Positions 25,032 through 33,844 of a stretch of DNA of 41,322 nt are shown piece by piece. The notes beneath the pieces were generated by a model. That model ran no database searches, had not been told where the DNA came from, and saw only the letters and a list, made by a program, of their open reading frames with translations. Every line of letters begins with the position of its first letter. Positions within the stretch are counted from its first letter, which is position 1. Origin of the DNA: Flavobacteriales bacterium UBA4466 (lineage in GTDB: Bacteria; Bacteroidota; Bacteroidia; Flavobacteriales_D; Sanyastnellaceae); NCBI GenBank assembly GCA_905182895.1, contig CAJJDD010000005.1:1-41322 (forward strand). Reading direction: 5' to 3'. The position numbers were made by a program, and so were the translations under genes.

Positions 25032-25938
25032 ATGCCGAAATAAGTTGAAAAATGAATAGTGCTAAAAACGTACCAAAGGCAGTAAGTGCAACCTTTTTCA
25101 GTTCGGGATCTAGGAGCTGTTCATTTTTTGTTTGCTTCACTTGATTTAAGTGTCTGCCCAATGTCGTAGGAATTAGAAATACGGGAAGGGCAAACCACAG
25201 AACAATGGGAGACAGGTATAAAAACACTGCCAAAGATGTCATGCCAGAGACGATTAGAAAGAAATGAAATTGCTTGGCTTTCTCTAACCCTAGTTTAACA
25301 ACTAGGGTGTTTTTACCATGCAGCTTGTCGTTTTTATGATCTCTAAGATTATTTAAGTTGAGTACAGCTGTAGAAAAAGCTCCTACCGTATAAGCAGGCA
25401 GTATGGCTGACCAGTGAAAAACTCCACTGAGTAGGTAATCAGTTCCTGCAACTCCTATCAGGCCAAAAAACAAAAACACAAATACATCTCCAAGACCAGA
25501 ATAACCGTATGGATTCTTCCCTAATGTGTATTTTATAGCTGCTGCTATGGCTGCTAATCCTATCATTACGAACAACATGGGCTGCCAATTAACAGCTTCA
25601 AAAGCAGAATAAATAGCGGCTATACCAAGCAAAAAACTAATCACAGCGAATAGTATAGTCATTCGCTTCATTTCTGTTTTAGAGATAGCTCCAGACTGTA
25701 TACTTCTAACTGGGCCTAATCTATTTCCGTCATCGGTTCCCTTGATGGCATCTCCTAAGTCATTAGCCAGATTAGAAAGTATCTGTAGAAATAAAGTAGT
25801 CAGTAAAATGAGTGCAAATGTGAACCAATTAAACGTGCCGTAATTAAACGCTGATGCTGCACCAGCAAGCACCGTAGAAGCCGCCAATGGCAGCGTTCTC
25901 AGTCTCATGGCTGATATCCAGTCTTTAGGTTTAGGCAT
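25018..25938 (-). CDS. menA: 1,4-Dihydroxy-2-naphthoate prenyltransferase
   Basis: UbiA-family membrane enzyme that attaches the polyprenyl tail to DHNA. 306 aa with about eight or nine hydrophobic segments. The two Asp-rich prenyl diphosphate/Mg sites are visible: NLANDLGDAIKGTDDGNRLG and NNLRDHKNDKLHGKNTLVV. The start ATG (25938-25936) shares a base with the menD stop (TAATG), and the end overlaps menC. Some Bacteroidota have menB at this place; here there is no room for it. Confidence 0.95.
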   Translation of the reverse strand: MPKPKDWISAMRLRTLPLAASTVLAGAASAFNYGTFNWFTFALILLTTLFLQILSNLANDLGDAIKGTDDGNRLGPVRSIQSGAISKTEMKRMTILFAVISFLLGIAAIYSAFEAVNWQPMLFVMIGLAAIAAAIKYTLGKNPYGYSGLGDVFVFLFFGLIGVAGTDYLLSGVFHWSAILPAYTVGAFSTAVLNLNNLRDHKNDKLHGKNTLVVKLGLEKAKQFHFFLIVSGMTSLAVFLYLSPIVLWFALPVFLIPTTLGRHLNQVKQTKNEQLLDPELKKVALTAFGTFLALFIFQLISAYELF

Positions 25939-27622
25939 TAAATATTTTCATTTAAAAACCCAAAATACTTCTCCAGCTCCACATCATTCACCTCAGCAGG
26001 AGTGAATACTTCTAGTACTTTGGCTTTGGCAGATGGAGCATAGAAACTTTGCAACGCTGAGCTTAGTTCTTCAAGTGAGTTACGCCTTTGGCGTATTCTA
26101 AATCATGAAGTTCACAAACTCCTTTGGCCGATACTGAGTGCCTGGCTTCAAATTGCTTTTCTACAATGCCTGTTTCCTTGGGTCCTTTGATGATTCTGAA
26201 AATTCCTCCTCCAGAATTATTGACTACTACCACTCGAAAATTGGCGGGCACATGGTGGTGCCAAAACGCATTGGTGTCATATAAAAACGCCATGTCTCCA
26301 CTGATGAGCAGCGTGTCTTTTTCTGAAGCTACACAGGATCCTATGGCAGTAGAAGTGCAGCCATCTATGCCGCTGGTGCCACGGTTACTGAACATGTCGT
26401 AGTTTTTTCTGACATAGAGCTGTAGGTAACGCACAGATGCGCTGTTCCCTGTATGCACTTGGTAGTGTTCGGGGATGGATTTGTGTACGCGTTGCAACGC
26501 TGAGAAATCACTCAGCTCAGCCTCTGCGGAAAACTCTTCTGTGAGTTCTAATAATCTCTGCTCTCGGGCATTCCAGAGTGTGGCATACCTAGATTCTGAC
26601 TGGTTCACATGCTGGTTAAAGACCTTAAAGAAGTCTACTGGCTTGGATATTATTTGGCGCGTTAGGCACATAAATGTATCCATTAAATCATTGGAATTAT
26701 CTATGTGCCAGTGCATTTTAGGTTTCTTTTCTCTGAACAGAAGCCTGATTTTTTTAGAAATAATATTTGTACCGTAGGTAATGAGTAAATCTGGAATAAA
26801 CTCATCTTCCTCTTCTTTAGAAAGGGTGACTAAAAGCCTGTCTATGCCTGTAATGGATTCCTTTAAGTGAAGGTTGGAAGTAGATTCAGTGAGGACGAGA
26901 GCACTAGTGTTTTCTTGGAAATACTGGATGGCGCTATTCAGTTCCTCATCGGGTAAACTCAGTCCAGTGAGGAGCATTATTTTTTTGCTTCCTTTCCATT
27001 CTCCTAGTAATTCTTGGATTTGATTGGTAGTAATATTTTTTTCTGGACTGGTTACTTGCACTACTTTAGGAGAAGCTTGTGTGTTTTCCTGTCCGTATAA
27101 ATTCTCTTTTAGCGGAAAGTTTAAATGAACTGGGCCAGCCACGGGATAAGCCGTTTTTTCTATGGCTTCGTTCACAAGCCGAGTGTTGAACCATAAGTCA
27201 TTTTCTGACTCTGCCTCCTGCACTAAATTATAGCTTCCTCTTATAAAGTTGGTGTAAATTCCTACTTGCTGTATGGACTGACCTGCTCCTTGGTTAATCC
27301 ATTCTTGAGGTCTGTCTGCAGTTAATACGACTAAAGGAATGCGCTGGTAGTAAGCTTCGCAAATAGCGGAAGAGTAATTCAAAGCCGCTGTACCAGAGGT
27401 GCAACAGATGGCTACAGGTTTATTTAGTTGCTGCGCCATGCCCAATGCGAAAAATGCTGCAGAGCGTTCATCTGGGATGTTATAACAGGTGAAATCTGGG
27501 TGGTTATAAAAAGAAATGGACAGAGGTGCGTTTCTAGAGCCAGGAGAAAAAACGATGTCTGTGATTCCTTTTTCAAGGAATATGCGCACTAAATCCTGTA
27601 CCGATTTTTTATCAGAAATCAT
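25938..27622 (-). CDS. menD: SEPHCHC synthase MenD (late frameshift)
   Basis: Thiamine diphosphate enzyme that joins 2-oxoglutarate to isochorismate, the first committed step of the pathway. Motifs: FSPGSRNAPLSISF, PDERSAAFFALGMA with the activating Glu, CCTSGTAALNYSSAICEAYY, RGTSGIDGCTSTAIG and the TPP/metal motif SGDMAFLYDTNAFW ending in VVVNNSGGGIF. The frame stops early at 26063. The family-typical tail (LEELSSALQSFYAPSAKAKV then LEVFTPAEVN) continues in another frame to TAA 25938-25940, with a break near 26068-26080. Repaired length is about 561 aa. The start overlaps the end of menF by 11 bases. Confidence 0.94.
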
Positions 27623-28615
27623 TACCTGCGAAGTTCTGCATTTTTTCTAAAGGCGACAAGAGACTTTTGGCTTTATCTTCTGTCTCCGCCCATTCTTCCT
27701 CTAGAATTGATTCTTTCGTGATTCCTCCTCCTAAATAAAGTGAGGCAGCATCCTTATGCACTTGCATGCACCTGAGATTCACGAAGTAGTGTGACTCTTC
27801 CCCTCGTCTAAACCCAAGGTAACCTGTATATAATTCTCGCTTGTGGCTTTCTGATTCTTTGATGTGATTCACCGCTAAATCTTTAGGTTTTCCTGCTATA
27901 GCGGAGGTAGGGTGTAGTGCAGAAATAAAGTCGGTTACATCTGGCGTAGCAAAGGTGAATTCGGTTTTCAGGTGAACCACCGAACCAGATTTGTGGTTTT
28001 CACGTTCCTTTCGGCTGTAGTCAGAAGTTTTTTTCTTCATGACATCCTCTATCTCATTAGCTACTATTTCGTGCTCGTGAATTTCTTTTTCTGACCAGTT
28101 AGGTTCGTTCAATCTGTCGTGAGGTTGCGTTCCAGCCAATGCCATGGTTTGAAATTCTCCAGTAGTCCCCTGAATAAGTTTTTCTGGAGTAGCACCCACC
28201 CAAGTGCCTGTTTGTGGAGATGTGATCAGGTAAGTGAACGCATTGGTGTTTGAGGCTTTTAGGTAGAAGAGGTAATTCAAAATCTCCTTGGTGTTAAACG
28301 GAATTTTCTTAATTCTTGATAAGACAACTTTCTCTAACTCTCCAGAGCTAAGTTTTCCGAATGCTGCTATAAATGTATCAGAATATTGCTCAAAGGTGGT
28401 TTCTGTCATATCCTCTTTAAAGTGGAGTTCTACAGAGCCTATTCTTCTAGTTCTATTTTCTCGGTTTTTCCTGTAAGAGAAAAATTATTTCCAATAAAAT
28501 CTGTAATGTGAAACACCTCTTCTCCGATTTTAGGAGTGTGGAGGTAAAAGTCATACGAATTGGGCAGGGAATAAATAACCGCGAATTCATCTAATATTAT
28601 AGGCTCATCATTCAT
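27612..28615 (-). CDS. menF: Isochorismate synthase (one frameshift)
   Basis: Chorismate-binding enzyme that makes isochorismate for menaquinone. Motifs of the family: KVVLSRIKKIPF, TWVGATPEKLIQG, MALAGTQPHD, KEIHEHEIVANEIEDVMKKK, LHPTSAIAGKPKDLAVNHIK and ESESHKRELYTGYLGFRRGE. The N-terminus is in a different frame and starts at ATG 28615 (MNDEPIILDEFAVIYSLPNS); it stops at 28436-28438, and the second frame picks up at VELHFKED, so a base error lies near 28436-28455. Repaired length is about 334 aa, short but normal for Bacteroidota. The start overlaps the end of the preceding small gene. menF rather than entC or dhbC is inferred from the men neighbours. Confidence 0.92.
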
Positions 28616-28940
28616 GTGTAGATTTTATTTTCTGCGCGAATATTTCTAAAAATTCTTTTAAGGGCATCACTGAAAAAATCCAAGCTAGGAGCTCCTGTTG
28701 TTTTTCAGGAAGGTCTTTGTACTTGGCTCTAATTTCTTTTTCACAGTCGAGGATTCCGAAGAGGTGTAAATCATCTGAATAATTGATGGATGGTTTCTCT
28801 TTTTCAGAGGTCCACGAGACTTGCAGTTCGGCATCCTTCTTAGAGAAAGTGAGAAACTGCTCTTTCCCTTTTTTTGTGAGTTCGGTTTTAAAGCCTGAAT
28901 CTATGAGGGAAGAGAATGTATGAAGGAGTAGTTTTTTCAA
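28608..28940 (-). CDS. Small protein of unknown function in the men operon
   Basis: 110 aa, intact; I do not recognise the family. It is soluble-looking and Lys/Glu-rich, with a beta-like middle (QFLTFSKKDAELQVSWTSEK) and a helical C-terminus (WIFSVMPLKEFLEIFAQKIK). No signal peptide or membrane segment is visible. It starts 6 bases after the thioesterase gene and its stop overlaps the menF start (ATGAATGATGA), so it is almost certainly translated with the men genes. A link to menaquinone synthesis is inferred from this packing only. Nothing visible points to an enzyme. Confidence 0.75.
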   Translation of the reverse strand: MKKLLLHTFSSLIDSGFKTELTKKGKEQFLTFSKKDAELQVSWTSEKEKPSINYSDDLHLFGILDCEKEIRAKYKDLPEKQQELLAWIFSVMPLKEFLEIFAQKIKSTHE

Positions 28941-28946
28941 CTGGGA

Positions 28947-29363
28947 TTACTTTTTTTGGATAATCATATTGGTCAATCGGCACACCGCTATTTTATTTTC
29001 GTGTTCATCATATACATCTATATTCCAAACGTGGAGTTTCCTGCCTTTGTGCTGAATTTGAGCTTTCCCTGTCACCCAGCCAGATTTCACGCCTTTCATG
29101 TGGTTGGCGTTTATTTCTATTCCCACGGTGGCTTCTGTGTTTCTATCTATCAGCATGTGTGAACCTACGCTGCCTAATGTTTCCGCTAAGGCCGCGGTTG
29201 CTCCTCCGTGCAGCAAGCCCATAGGCTGGTGAGTTCTGGAGTCCACAGGCATTTTGGCTTCTGTATATCCTTCAGAAGCATCTGTGAATTCAATTCCTAA
29301 GGCTTCCATAAGGGTGTTTTTATTTCCAGCGTTGATGGCTGCTAAAACTTCAGATTTATCCAT
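28947..29363 (-). CDS. Hotdog-fold thioesterase, candidate DHNA-CoA thioesterase
   Basis: 138 aa, intact. Hotdog thioesterase of the PaaI/EntH/MenI type: HQPMGLLHGGATAALAETLG holds the active-site helix with the catalytic acid (Glu in ALAETLGS). The chain continues through EATVGIEINANHMKGVKSGW and GRKLHVWNIDVYDEHENKIA. As the first gene of the men operon it is a good candidate for releasing DHNA from DHNA-CoA, the step after MenB. Family members have broad substrates, so menI is likely but not proven; I leave the symbol empty. The structured repeat element lies upstream, on the other strand. Confidence 0.85.
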   Translation of the reverse strand: MDKSEVLAAINAGNKNTLMEALGIEFTDASEGYTEAKMPVDSRTHQPMGLLHGGATAALAETLGSVGSHMLIDRNTEATVGIEINANHMKGVKSGWVTGKAQIQHKGRKLHVWNIDVYDEHENKIAVCRLTNMIIQKK

Positions 29364-29422
29364 ACGGTGAAGGTCTTAATAAAAGAAAGATTCACGGTCA
29401 CAGAAAAAATATATTTTCCAAG

Positions 29423-29540
29423 AGGCAACCCCTTAAAACTTCACACGTCTTATAATTAGACGCAGTTTCATGACTGTGTCGGTTTCAAATTTTCCTTGCA
29501 GGTTTATTAGAAAGGGGTTCTCCACGGAAGCCCTTTTTTT
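29423..29540 (+). ncRNA. Structured element copy A, candidate small RNA
   Basis: About 118 nt, ending in seven T. Parts: AGGCAACCCC (29423-29432); a 10-base spacer that differs from copy B; then 98 bases identical to copy B. Possible stems: GTCT/AGAC around TATAATT; GACGCAG with CTGTGTC around an eight-base loop (shares GAC with the first, so the two exclude each other); CCT/AGG; and a 3' hairpin GGGgTTC/GAAgCCC followed by the T-run, as in an intrinsic terminator. AACCCC at the 5' end can also pair with GGGGTT at the 3' end, competing with that hairpin. An A/T-rich box (GAAAAAATATATTTTC) sits just upstream. No + strand gene follows closely, so a free RNA is more likely than a riboswitch. Confidence 0.6.
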
Positions 29541-29628
29541 ATGTCCTTGGTTTGGTTCAAACGGCCATAGAGTTTCTTGACATTTGCAAAAGCAATTAAT
29601 TCAGAGCAGTTGTAATCTACTTTAGATG

Positions 29629-29647
29629 TGCAATAATATTTATTGCA
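29629..29647. other. Inverted repeat between the two element copies
   Basis: TGCAATAA (29629-29636), three bases, TTATTGCA (29640-29647). Eight-base arms with a short centre suit a dimeric regulator better than an RNA hairpin. No regulator is encoded nearby. The rest of 29541-29750 shows no gene. Confidence 0.35.
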
Positions 29648-29750
29648 GTGGGAGAATCGGAATATTTTTCTTTTATTTCTTTCATTTGACTAAAGACTAA
29701 ATAATATTATTTCGTGCACTGTCTTATTTGAAAAAATATTTTCAGTTCAT

Positions 29751-29869
29751 AGGCAACCCCATTAATCATTACACGTCTTATAATTAGACGCAGTTTCATG
29801 ACTGTGTCGGTTTCAAATTTTCCTTGCAGGTTTATTAGAAAGGGGTTCTCCACGGAAGCCCTTTTTTTT
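29751..29869 (+). ncRNA. Structured element copy B, candidate small RNA
   Basis: Second copy, same strand, 328 bases downstream of copy A. It begins with the same AGGCAACCCC (29751-29760), has a different 10-base spacer and then the identical 98 bases, with eight T instead of seven at the end. The same A/T-rich box (GAAAAAATATTTTC) lies shortly before it. Conservation of AACCCC next to a free spacer fits the proposed pairing with GGGGTT near the 3' end. The stretch that follows up to 29972 holds no supported gene; the next gene is on the other strand and converges. Confidence 0.6.
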
Positions 29870-29972
29870 GTGCTTGAAACTGTCGCTTTAGATGAGTTTA
29901 ATTACCTGTATTCTATTTCCTTACCATTAATTTCTGAAACAAGAAGTTGTTTTAGAATTAAGAAGAAAGTAC

Positions 29973-30590
29973 TTAGAAAATATCTATATCACCTATACCT
30001 TCTCTTATAAGTTCTGGGTCTAGACCAGTACAGTCGTAAATAGTCGAGGCTTCGTTATTTCCATAACCTCCGTCTATAACTATATCTACTAGCTTTTCAT
30101 ATTTTTCATGAATTAGCTCTGGGTCGGTGGTGTATTCTATGATTTCATCTTCATCATGAACAGAACTGGCTATTAGAGGAGAGCCCAATTCGTTTACCAG
30201 AGTACGAGCGATATTATTGTCAGGAATTCTAATGCCTATAGTTTTCTTTTTTGCCTTGAATATTTTAGGGACATTGGCACTTGCGTTTAGAATAAATGTG
30301 TAAGGCCCAGGAAAGGCCTTACGCATCATTTTATATGTCCTATTATCTACAGCTTTAGAAAATTCACTTAAATGTGAAAGGTCATAGCAGACAAGAGAGA
30401 AATGAGCCTTTTCAGGCTTGAGTCCCTTCAATCTAGCTATACGTTCAAAAGCTTTATGCTTTTGTAAACTGCATCCAAAACTGTAGACAGTATCTGTTGG
30501 GTAGACTATCACACCGCCATCATTCAAGCATTCTATTACTTGTTTGATTTTTCGCGGATCCGGATTGTCAGGATGTATTTGTAAAAGCAT
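29973..30590 (-). CDS. TsaC/YciO-family (Sua5-YrdC) protein
   Basis: 205 aa, intact. The YrdC fold is shown by GGVIVYPTDTVYSFGCSL, RIARLKGLKPEKAHFSLVCY, MRKAFPGPYTFILNASANVP, KTIGIRIPDNNIARTLVNEL and GSPLIASSVH. TsaC makes threonylcarbamoyl-AMP for the t6A base of ANN-reading tRNAs. YciO-type paralogues have a similar fold, and the SLVC in place of the usual ...PLSLM/LHV text leans toward YciO-like members, so I leave the symbol empty. It starts 32 bases after the aldolase gene on the same strand. Confidence 0.88.
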   Translation of the reverse strand: MLLQIHPDNPDPRKIKQVIECLNDGGVIVYPTDTVYSFGCSLQKHKAFERIARLKGLKPEKAHFSLVCYDLSHLSEFSKAVDNRTYKMMRKAFPGPYTFILNASANVPKIFKAKKKTIGIRIPDNNIARTLVNELGSPLIASSVHDEDEIIEYTTDPELIHEKYEKLVDIVIDGGYGNNEASTIYDCTGLDPELIREGIGDIDIF

Positions 30591-30622
30591 ACCTTAAAGA
30601 TAATGAAAGACCGAAGATTTAC

Positions 30623-31279
30623 CTAGTTATTTCCTTTAGCATAATCGGCTAAGAAAGTAGCTAATCCAGAATCTGTAAGAGGGTGCTTCAATAATCCTAA
30701 GATAGAACTTAAAGGCCCAGTCATAATATCGGCACCTATTTCAGCGCAGTTTATAATATGCATAGTATGTCTAACAGAAGCAGCTAAAATCTCTGTTTCG
30801 AATCCATAATTATCATAAATGTCTCTAATTTTCATAATTAACTCTAACCCATCAGTAGAAATGTCATCCAGTCTACCAATAAATGGTGAAACCATAGAAG
30901 CTCCGGCTTTAGCAGCTAAAAGTGCTTGTCCAGCACTAAATACTAGAGTACAATTAGTCTTTATTCCTTTTCCTGAGAAATACTTAATAGCTTTAATTCC
31001 ATCTCTAATCATAGGAACTTTAACCACGATGTTTTCATGAAGCTTGGCTAATTCTTCTCCCTCTCTAACCATTCCTTCAAAATCTGTAGAAATAACCTCT
31101 GCACTTACTGGTCCATCTACTATATTACAGATGTCTACGTAATGCTTTAATATGTTCTCTCTACCTGTGATTCCTTCTTTGGCCATTAGTGAAGGGTTCG
31201 TGGTAACTCCATCTAATACGCCTAAATCTTCTGCTTCCTTTATTTGGTCAAGGTTAGCTGTGTCTATAAAAAATTTCAT
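30623..31279 (-). CDS. Transaldolase-like / fructose-6-phosphate aldolase family
   Basis: 218 aa, intact. Small TIM-barrel class I aldolase: [34 protein letters not shown], then IVVKVPM with the Schiff-base Lys at about residue 87, followed by [34 protein letters not shown] and [20 protein letters not shown]. This TalC/MipB/FSA subfamily is mostly transaldolase in the pentose phosphate pathway, with some fructose-6-phosphate aldolases; a Phe or Tyr in the active site decides and I cannot settle it here. The start is the first ATG, which is also the family start. Confidence 0.93.
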   Translation of the reverse strand: MKFFIDTANLDQIKEAEDLGVLDGVTTNPSLMAKEGITGRENILKHYVDICNIVDGPVSAEVISTDFEGMVREGEELAKLHENIVVKVPMIRDGIKAIKYFSGKGIKTNCTLVFSAGQALLAAKAGASMVSPFIGRLDDISTDGLELIMKIRDIYDNYGFETEILAASVRHTMHIINCAEIGADIMTGPLSSILGLLKHPLTDSGLATFLADYAKGNN

Positions 31280-31577
31280 GGTTGTGTTTTGTTGCGTTGC
31301 AAAGGTAAATTCTGCCTTTTCTTAGAGCGGTATTGTCTTTTAGTTTATTAACTAATTAGTAACATTTACAGAAAGGAATGAAGGAGGAAGTCAACTAAAG
31401 TGAATGTTTTTGTCCGATTTTTTTATTCATCCTTTGTGTGATTAAGGATTTAGAAGAATGAGTTTTTCATAAAGCTTTACTTTTTGGTGTGGAGTTTGTT
31501 TAAAAACTTCCTTTATAATTTTAAAGAAGTTTACTTTTGTAACCGAAACTAAAAGCGAGTTTTGCGCATTATATAAA
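31280..31577. promoter_or_regulatory. Divergent promoter region between aldolase and T9SS gene
   Basis: TACTTTTG at 31532-31539 fits the TAnnTTTG -7 box for the + strand gene at 31578; a convincing -33 element at the right distance is not visible. A 10-bp palindrome ACTAATTAGT lies at 31351-31360 within a 24-base stretch that recurs at 34250-34273. GCGTTGCAA lies at 31294-31302, 15 bases before the aldolase start. No gene is seen. Confidence 0.45.
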
Positions 31578-33842
31578 ATGAAGAAGTTAAGAATCATCAT
31601 ATTAATTTTAGTAAGTTTTACGTTGCAACGCGTCAATGCTCAGACTGCTACTATAGTAGGAGACGCATCGGACTTAGGAGGAGATTGTTATCAGATCACT
31701 CCTAATCAACAATACCAAACAGGAGCTGTTTGGTATACTGAGCAGCTAGACTTAACTAGGTATTTTTCGTTAGAGGTAGAGATGAATTTGGGCACTACAG
31801 ATGGAGAAGGTGCTGACGGATGCCTTTTAGGAATGCAGACTGAAGGGATTAACGCATTAGGTGTTAACGGTCAGTTTTTAGGGCTTGGAGGAATTAGTCC
31901 TTCCTTTGGTTTAGAGTTCGATACATTTAATAATGACTCTTTTGATTTTAATGGAGACATAGCTGCCGATCACCTAGCCATGCTTCAGAATGGAGACACT
32001 AATCATAATACGGCCAATAACTTAGCTGGCCCGGTGGCTATATTCCCAGGAGGAGATAACGCTGAAAATGGACAATCTATTTCTTTGAGATTAGTTTGGA
32101 ACCCAGTCATCCAGGAGGTTAAGGCATACATGGATTGTAACCTTAGATTGTCTGCGAATGTTGATCTAGTAAATGATGTTTTTTTAGGAGAGACGGAGGT
32201 TTATTGGGGGTTTACAGGAGCTACCGGTTTTTATGACAACGAACATAGCGTTTGTTTGATTGAAGTTTCATACTTAAACCCACTAGAAACGGAAATAATT
32301 TGTGAAGGTGAGGCGATTCAGTTAGAGATTAATTCACTCACAGCCGAGAATATAGAGTGGTCACCTTCAACTAATATTAGCGATGTAAACTCTGCTACTC
32401 CTTTGGTAAGTCCTTCTTTTACCACCGAGTATATTGTGGAATATGATAAATGTGGAGAGCAGTTTTCTGATACGATTTTGGTGGAAGTTATTTCGTTGAA
32501 TATAGATGAGGTAGATGATATTGAGGTATGCCCTGGAGAGGAAGCCGAATTTACTGCGGTTTATAATCCTTTGTATGATATAGAATGGTCCAATGGAGAG
32601 GATGCTACTAATTCAAGCTTCTATTCAGAAATAGGTGCTCATTGGGTTGAAGTAACAGATGGTGTATGCGATAAGCGAGTAGTCTTTTCTTTATTGGAAA
32701 ATAATATTCCGGATATAAATATGCCTGCGATCGCGGAATATTGCGAGTTTGATTCCGTGTTAATCGTACCTCAGGCACTTAATTCTATCCTCTTTTTTCC
32801 TGCAGGAGTAGAGTCAAGTTCATTTTACATTTCTGAAGAAGGAGTTTATGAAGTGATAGCACAAGATACATTTACAGGATGTGTGAGCTCTGCAGAAATA
32901 ACGGTCACCGAATCACCTAATCCTATAATAAATTTAGAAAATCAGTATGAGATTTGTTCATATGAAACGTTAGGGATGAGCCTAAACGATAGTTATTCAG
33001 TTAACTGGTCAAATGGCGACTTCACTAATTCTACAGAATATTCTACTGGTGGGGTTCATTCAGTAATCGCAGAATTAAATGGGTGCGAAAGTTTTTACGA
33101 ATTTGAACTATCGATAAATCTACCTCCAGTTTCAAACTTGCCTGGAGATTACTCTTTCTGTGAGGACAGTGCACTAATCCTGGTTTCTTCTAATAGCGAT
33201 TACTCGGTTACTTGGCATAATGGATTAGTAGCAAGTGAATTCAGCTTCAATGAGTCGGGTGAGTTTCCGATAGAAATAGAAAATGAATTCACTGGGTGTT
33301 CATCAGTTGGCTTAGTAGTTACCTCAAAAATTCTTAATCCCGTGTTAGTATTGGAAGAAGTTTATTACTTATGTGAAGGGGAAGAAATAGAGATAGCACC
33401 TTTCTATGAGAATGCTGAGTCGCTTGTTTGGTCCACGGGAGTAGGGTCTGAAACAGAGTTTTTTTCAGAGCCTACCGCATTTGAAGTAACCGTATTTAAT
33501 GAATGTAAAACTGAAAATGTGACCTCGGAAGTAGAGGAAATTATCTGTGACTGTATTCCATATATTCCATTGGCCTTCACTCCAGATAATGATGGAATTA
33601 ATGAAGTCTTTAAACCTATTCTTACTTGTGAGCCATTCGAGTATTCTATCGCCATTTATAACAGGTGGGGCGAACAAGTGTTTTTTACCACAGATCCGGA
33701 AATCGCCTGGATAGGAGATGATCAGAAAGGAGGCTATTATGTTCCAGCAGGGATTTATTCTTACAAATTGGAATATAAATCATTACAATTTGACGGAGTA
33801 AGGGTGGAAATTAGAAATGGTATGGTTTCTGTCATACGGTAG
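31578..33842 (+). CDS. Secreted T9SS type B cargo, lectin-like with tandem modules
   Basis: 754 aa, intact. Signal peptide 1-21 with likely cleavage at VNA-Q. Residues about 22-235 resemble a bacterial L-type lectin domain (GLEFDTFNNDSFDFNGDIAA, VYWGFTGATGFYDNE). Then come about six modules of ~70 aa, each starting with a Cys motif (CEGEAIQL, CPGEEAEF, CEFDSVLI, CSYETLGM, CEDSALIL, CEGEEIEI); most carry a central WS.G-type core and a closing Cys, PKD/Ig-like in pattern. The last ~95 residues are the T9SS type B (CHU_C, gliding-motility associated) signal: IPLAFTPDNDGINEVFKPIL, YNRWGEQVFFTTD, VPAGIYSYKLEYK. It is exported by Sec, then by the type IX system, and displayed or released. The ligand is unknown; adhesion or carbohydrate binding is inferred. 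Confidence 0.9.
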   Translation: MKKLRIIILILVSFTLQRVNAQTATIVGDASDLGGDCYQITPNQQYQTGAVWYTEQLDLTRYFSLEVEMNLGTTDGEGADGCLLGMQTEGINALGVNGQFLGLGGISPSFGLEFDTFNNDSFDFNGDIAADHLAMLQNGDTNHNTANNLAGPVAIFPGGDNAENGQSISLRLVWNPVIQEVKAYMDCNLRLSANVDLVNDVFLGETEVYWGFTGATGFYDNEHSVCLIEVSYLNPLETEIICEGEAIQLEINSLTAENIEWSPSTNISDVNSATPLVSPSFTTEYIVEYDKCGEQFSDTILVEVISLNIDEVDDIEVCPGEEAEFTAVYNPLYDIEWSNGEDATNSSFYSEIGAHWVEVTDGVCDKRVVFSLLENNIPDINMPAIAEYCEFDSVLIVPQALNSILFFPAGVESSSFYISEEGVYEVIAQDTFTGCVSSAEITVTESPNPIINLENQYEICSYETLGMSLNDSYSVNWSNGDFTNSTEYSTGGVHSVIAELNGCESFYEFELSINLPPVSNLPGDYSFCEDSALILVSSNSDYSVTWHNGLVASEFSFNESGEFPIEIENEFTGCSSVGLVVTSKILNPVLVLEEVYYLCEGEEIEIAPFYENAESLVWSTGVGSETEFFSEPTAFEVTVFNECKTENVTSEVEEIICDCIPYIPLAFTPDNDGINEVFKPILTCEPFEYSIAIYNRWGEQVFFTTDPEIAWIGDDQKGGYYVPAGIYSYKLEYKSLQFDGVRVEIRNGMVSVIR

Positions 33843-33844
33843 TC

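Noticed and set aside
29364-29972. CRISPR array or insertion sequence in the repeat region
   Set aside because: There are only two copies, about 118 bases each and 328 bases apart, without terminal inverted repeats, target duplications or a transposase.
29798-30010. A 70-codon + strand frame inside element copy B
   Set aside because: The frame runs through the hairpin and T-run and into the end of the convergent TsaC/YciO gene, and no protein family is seen.
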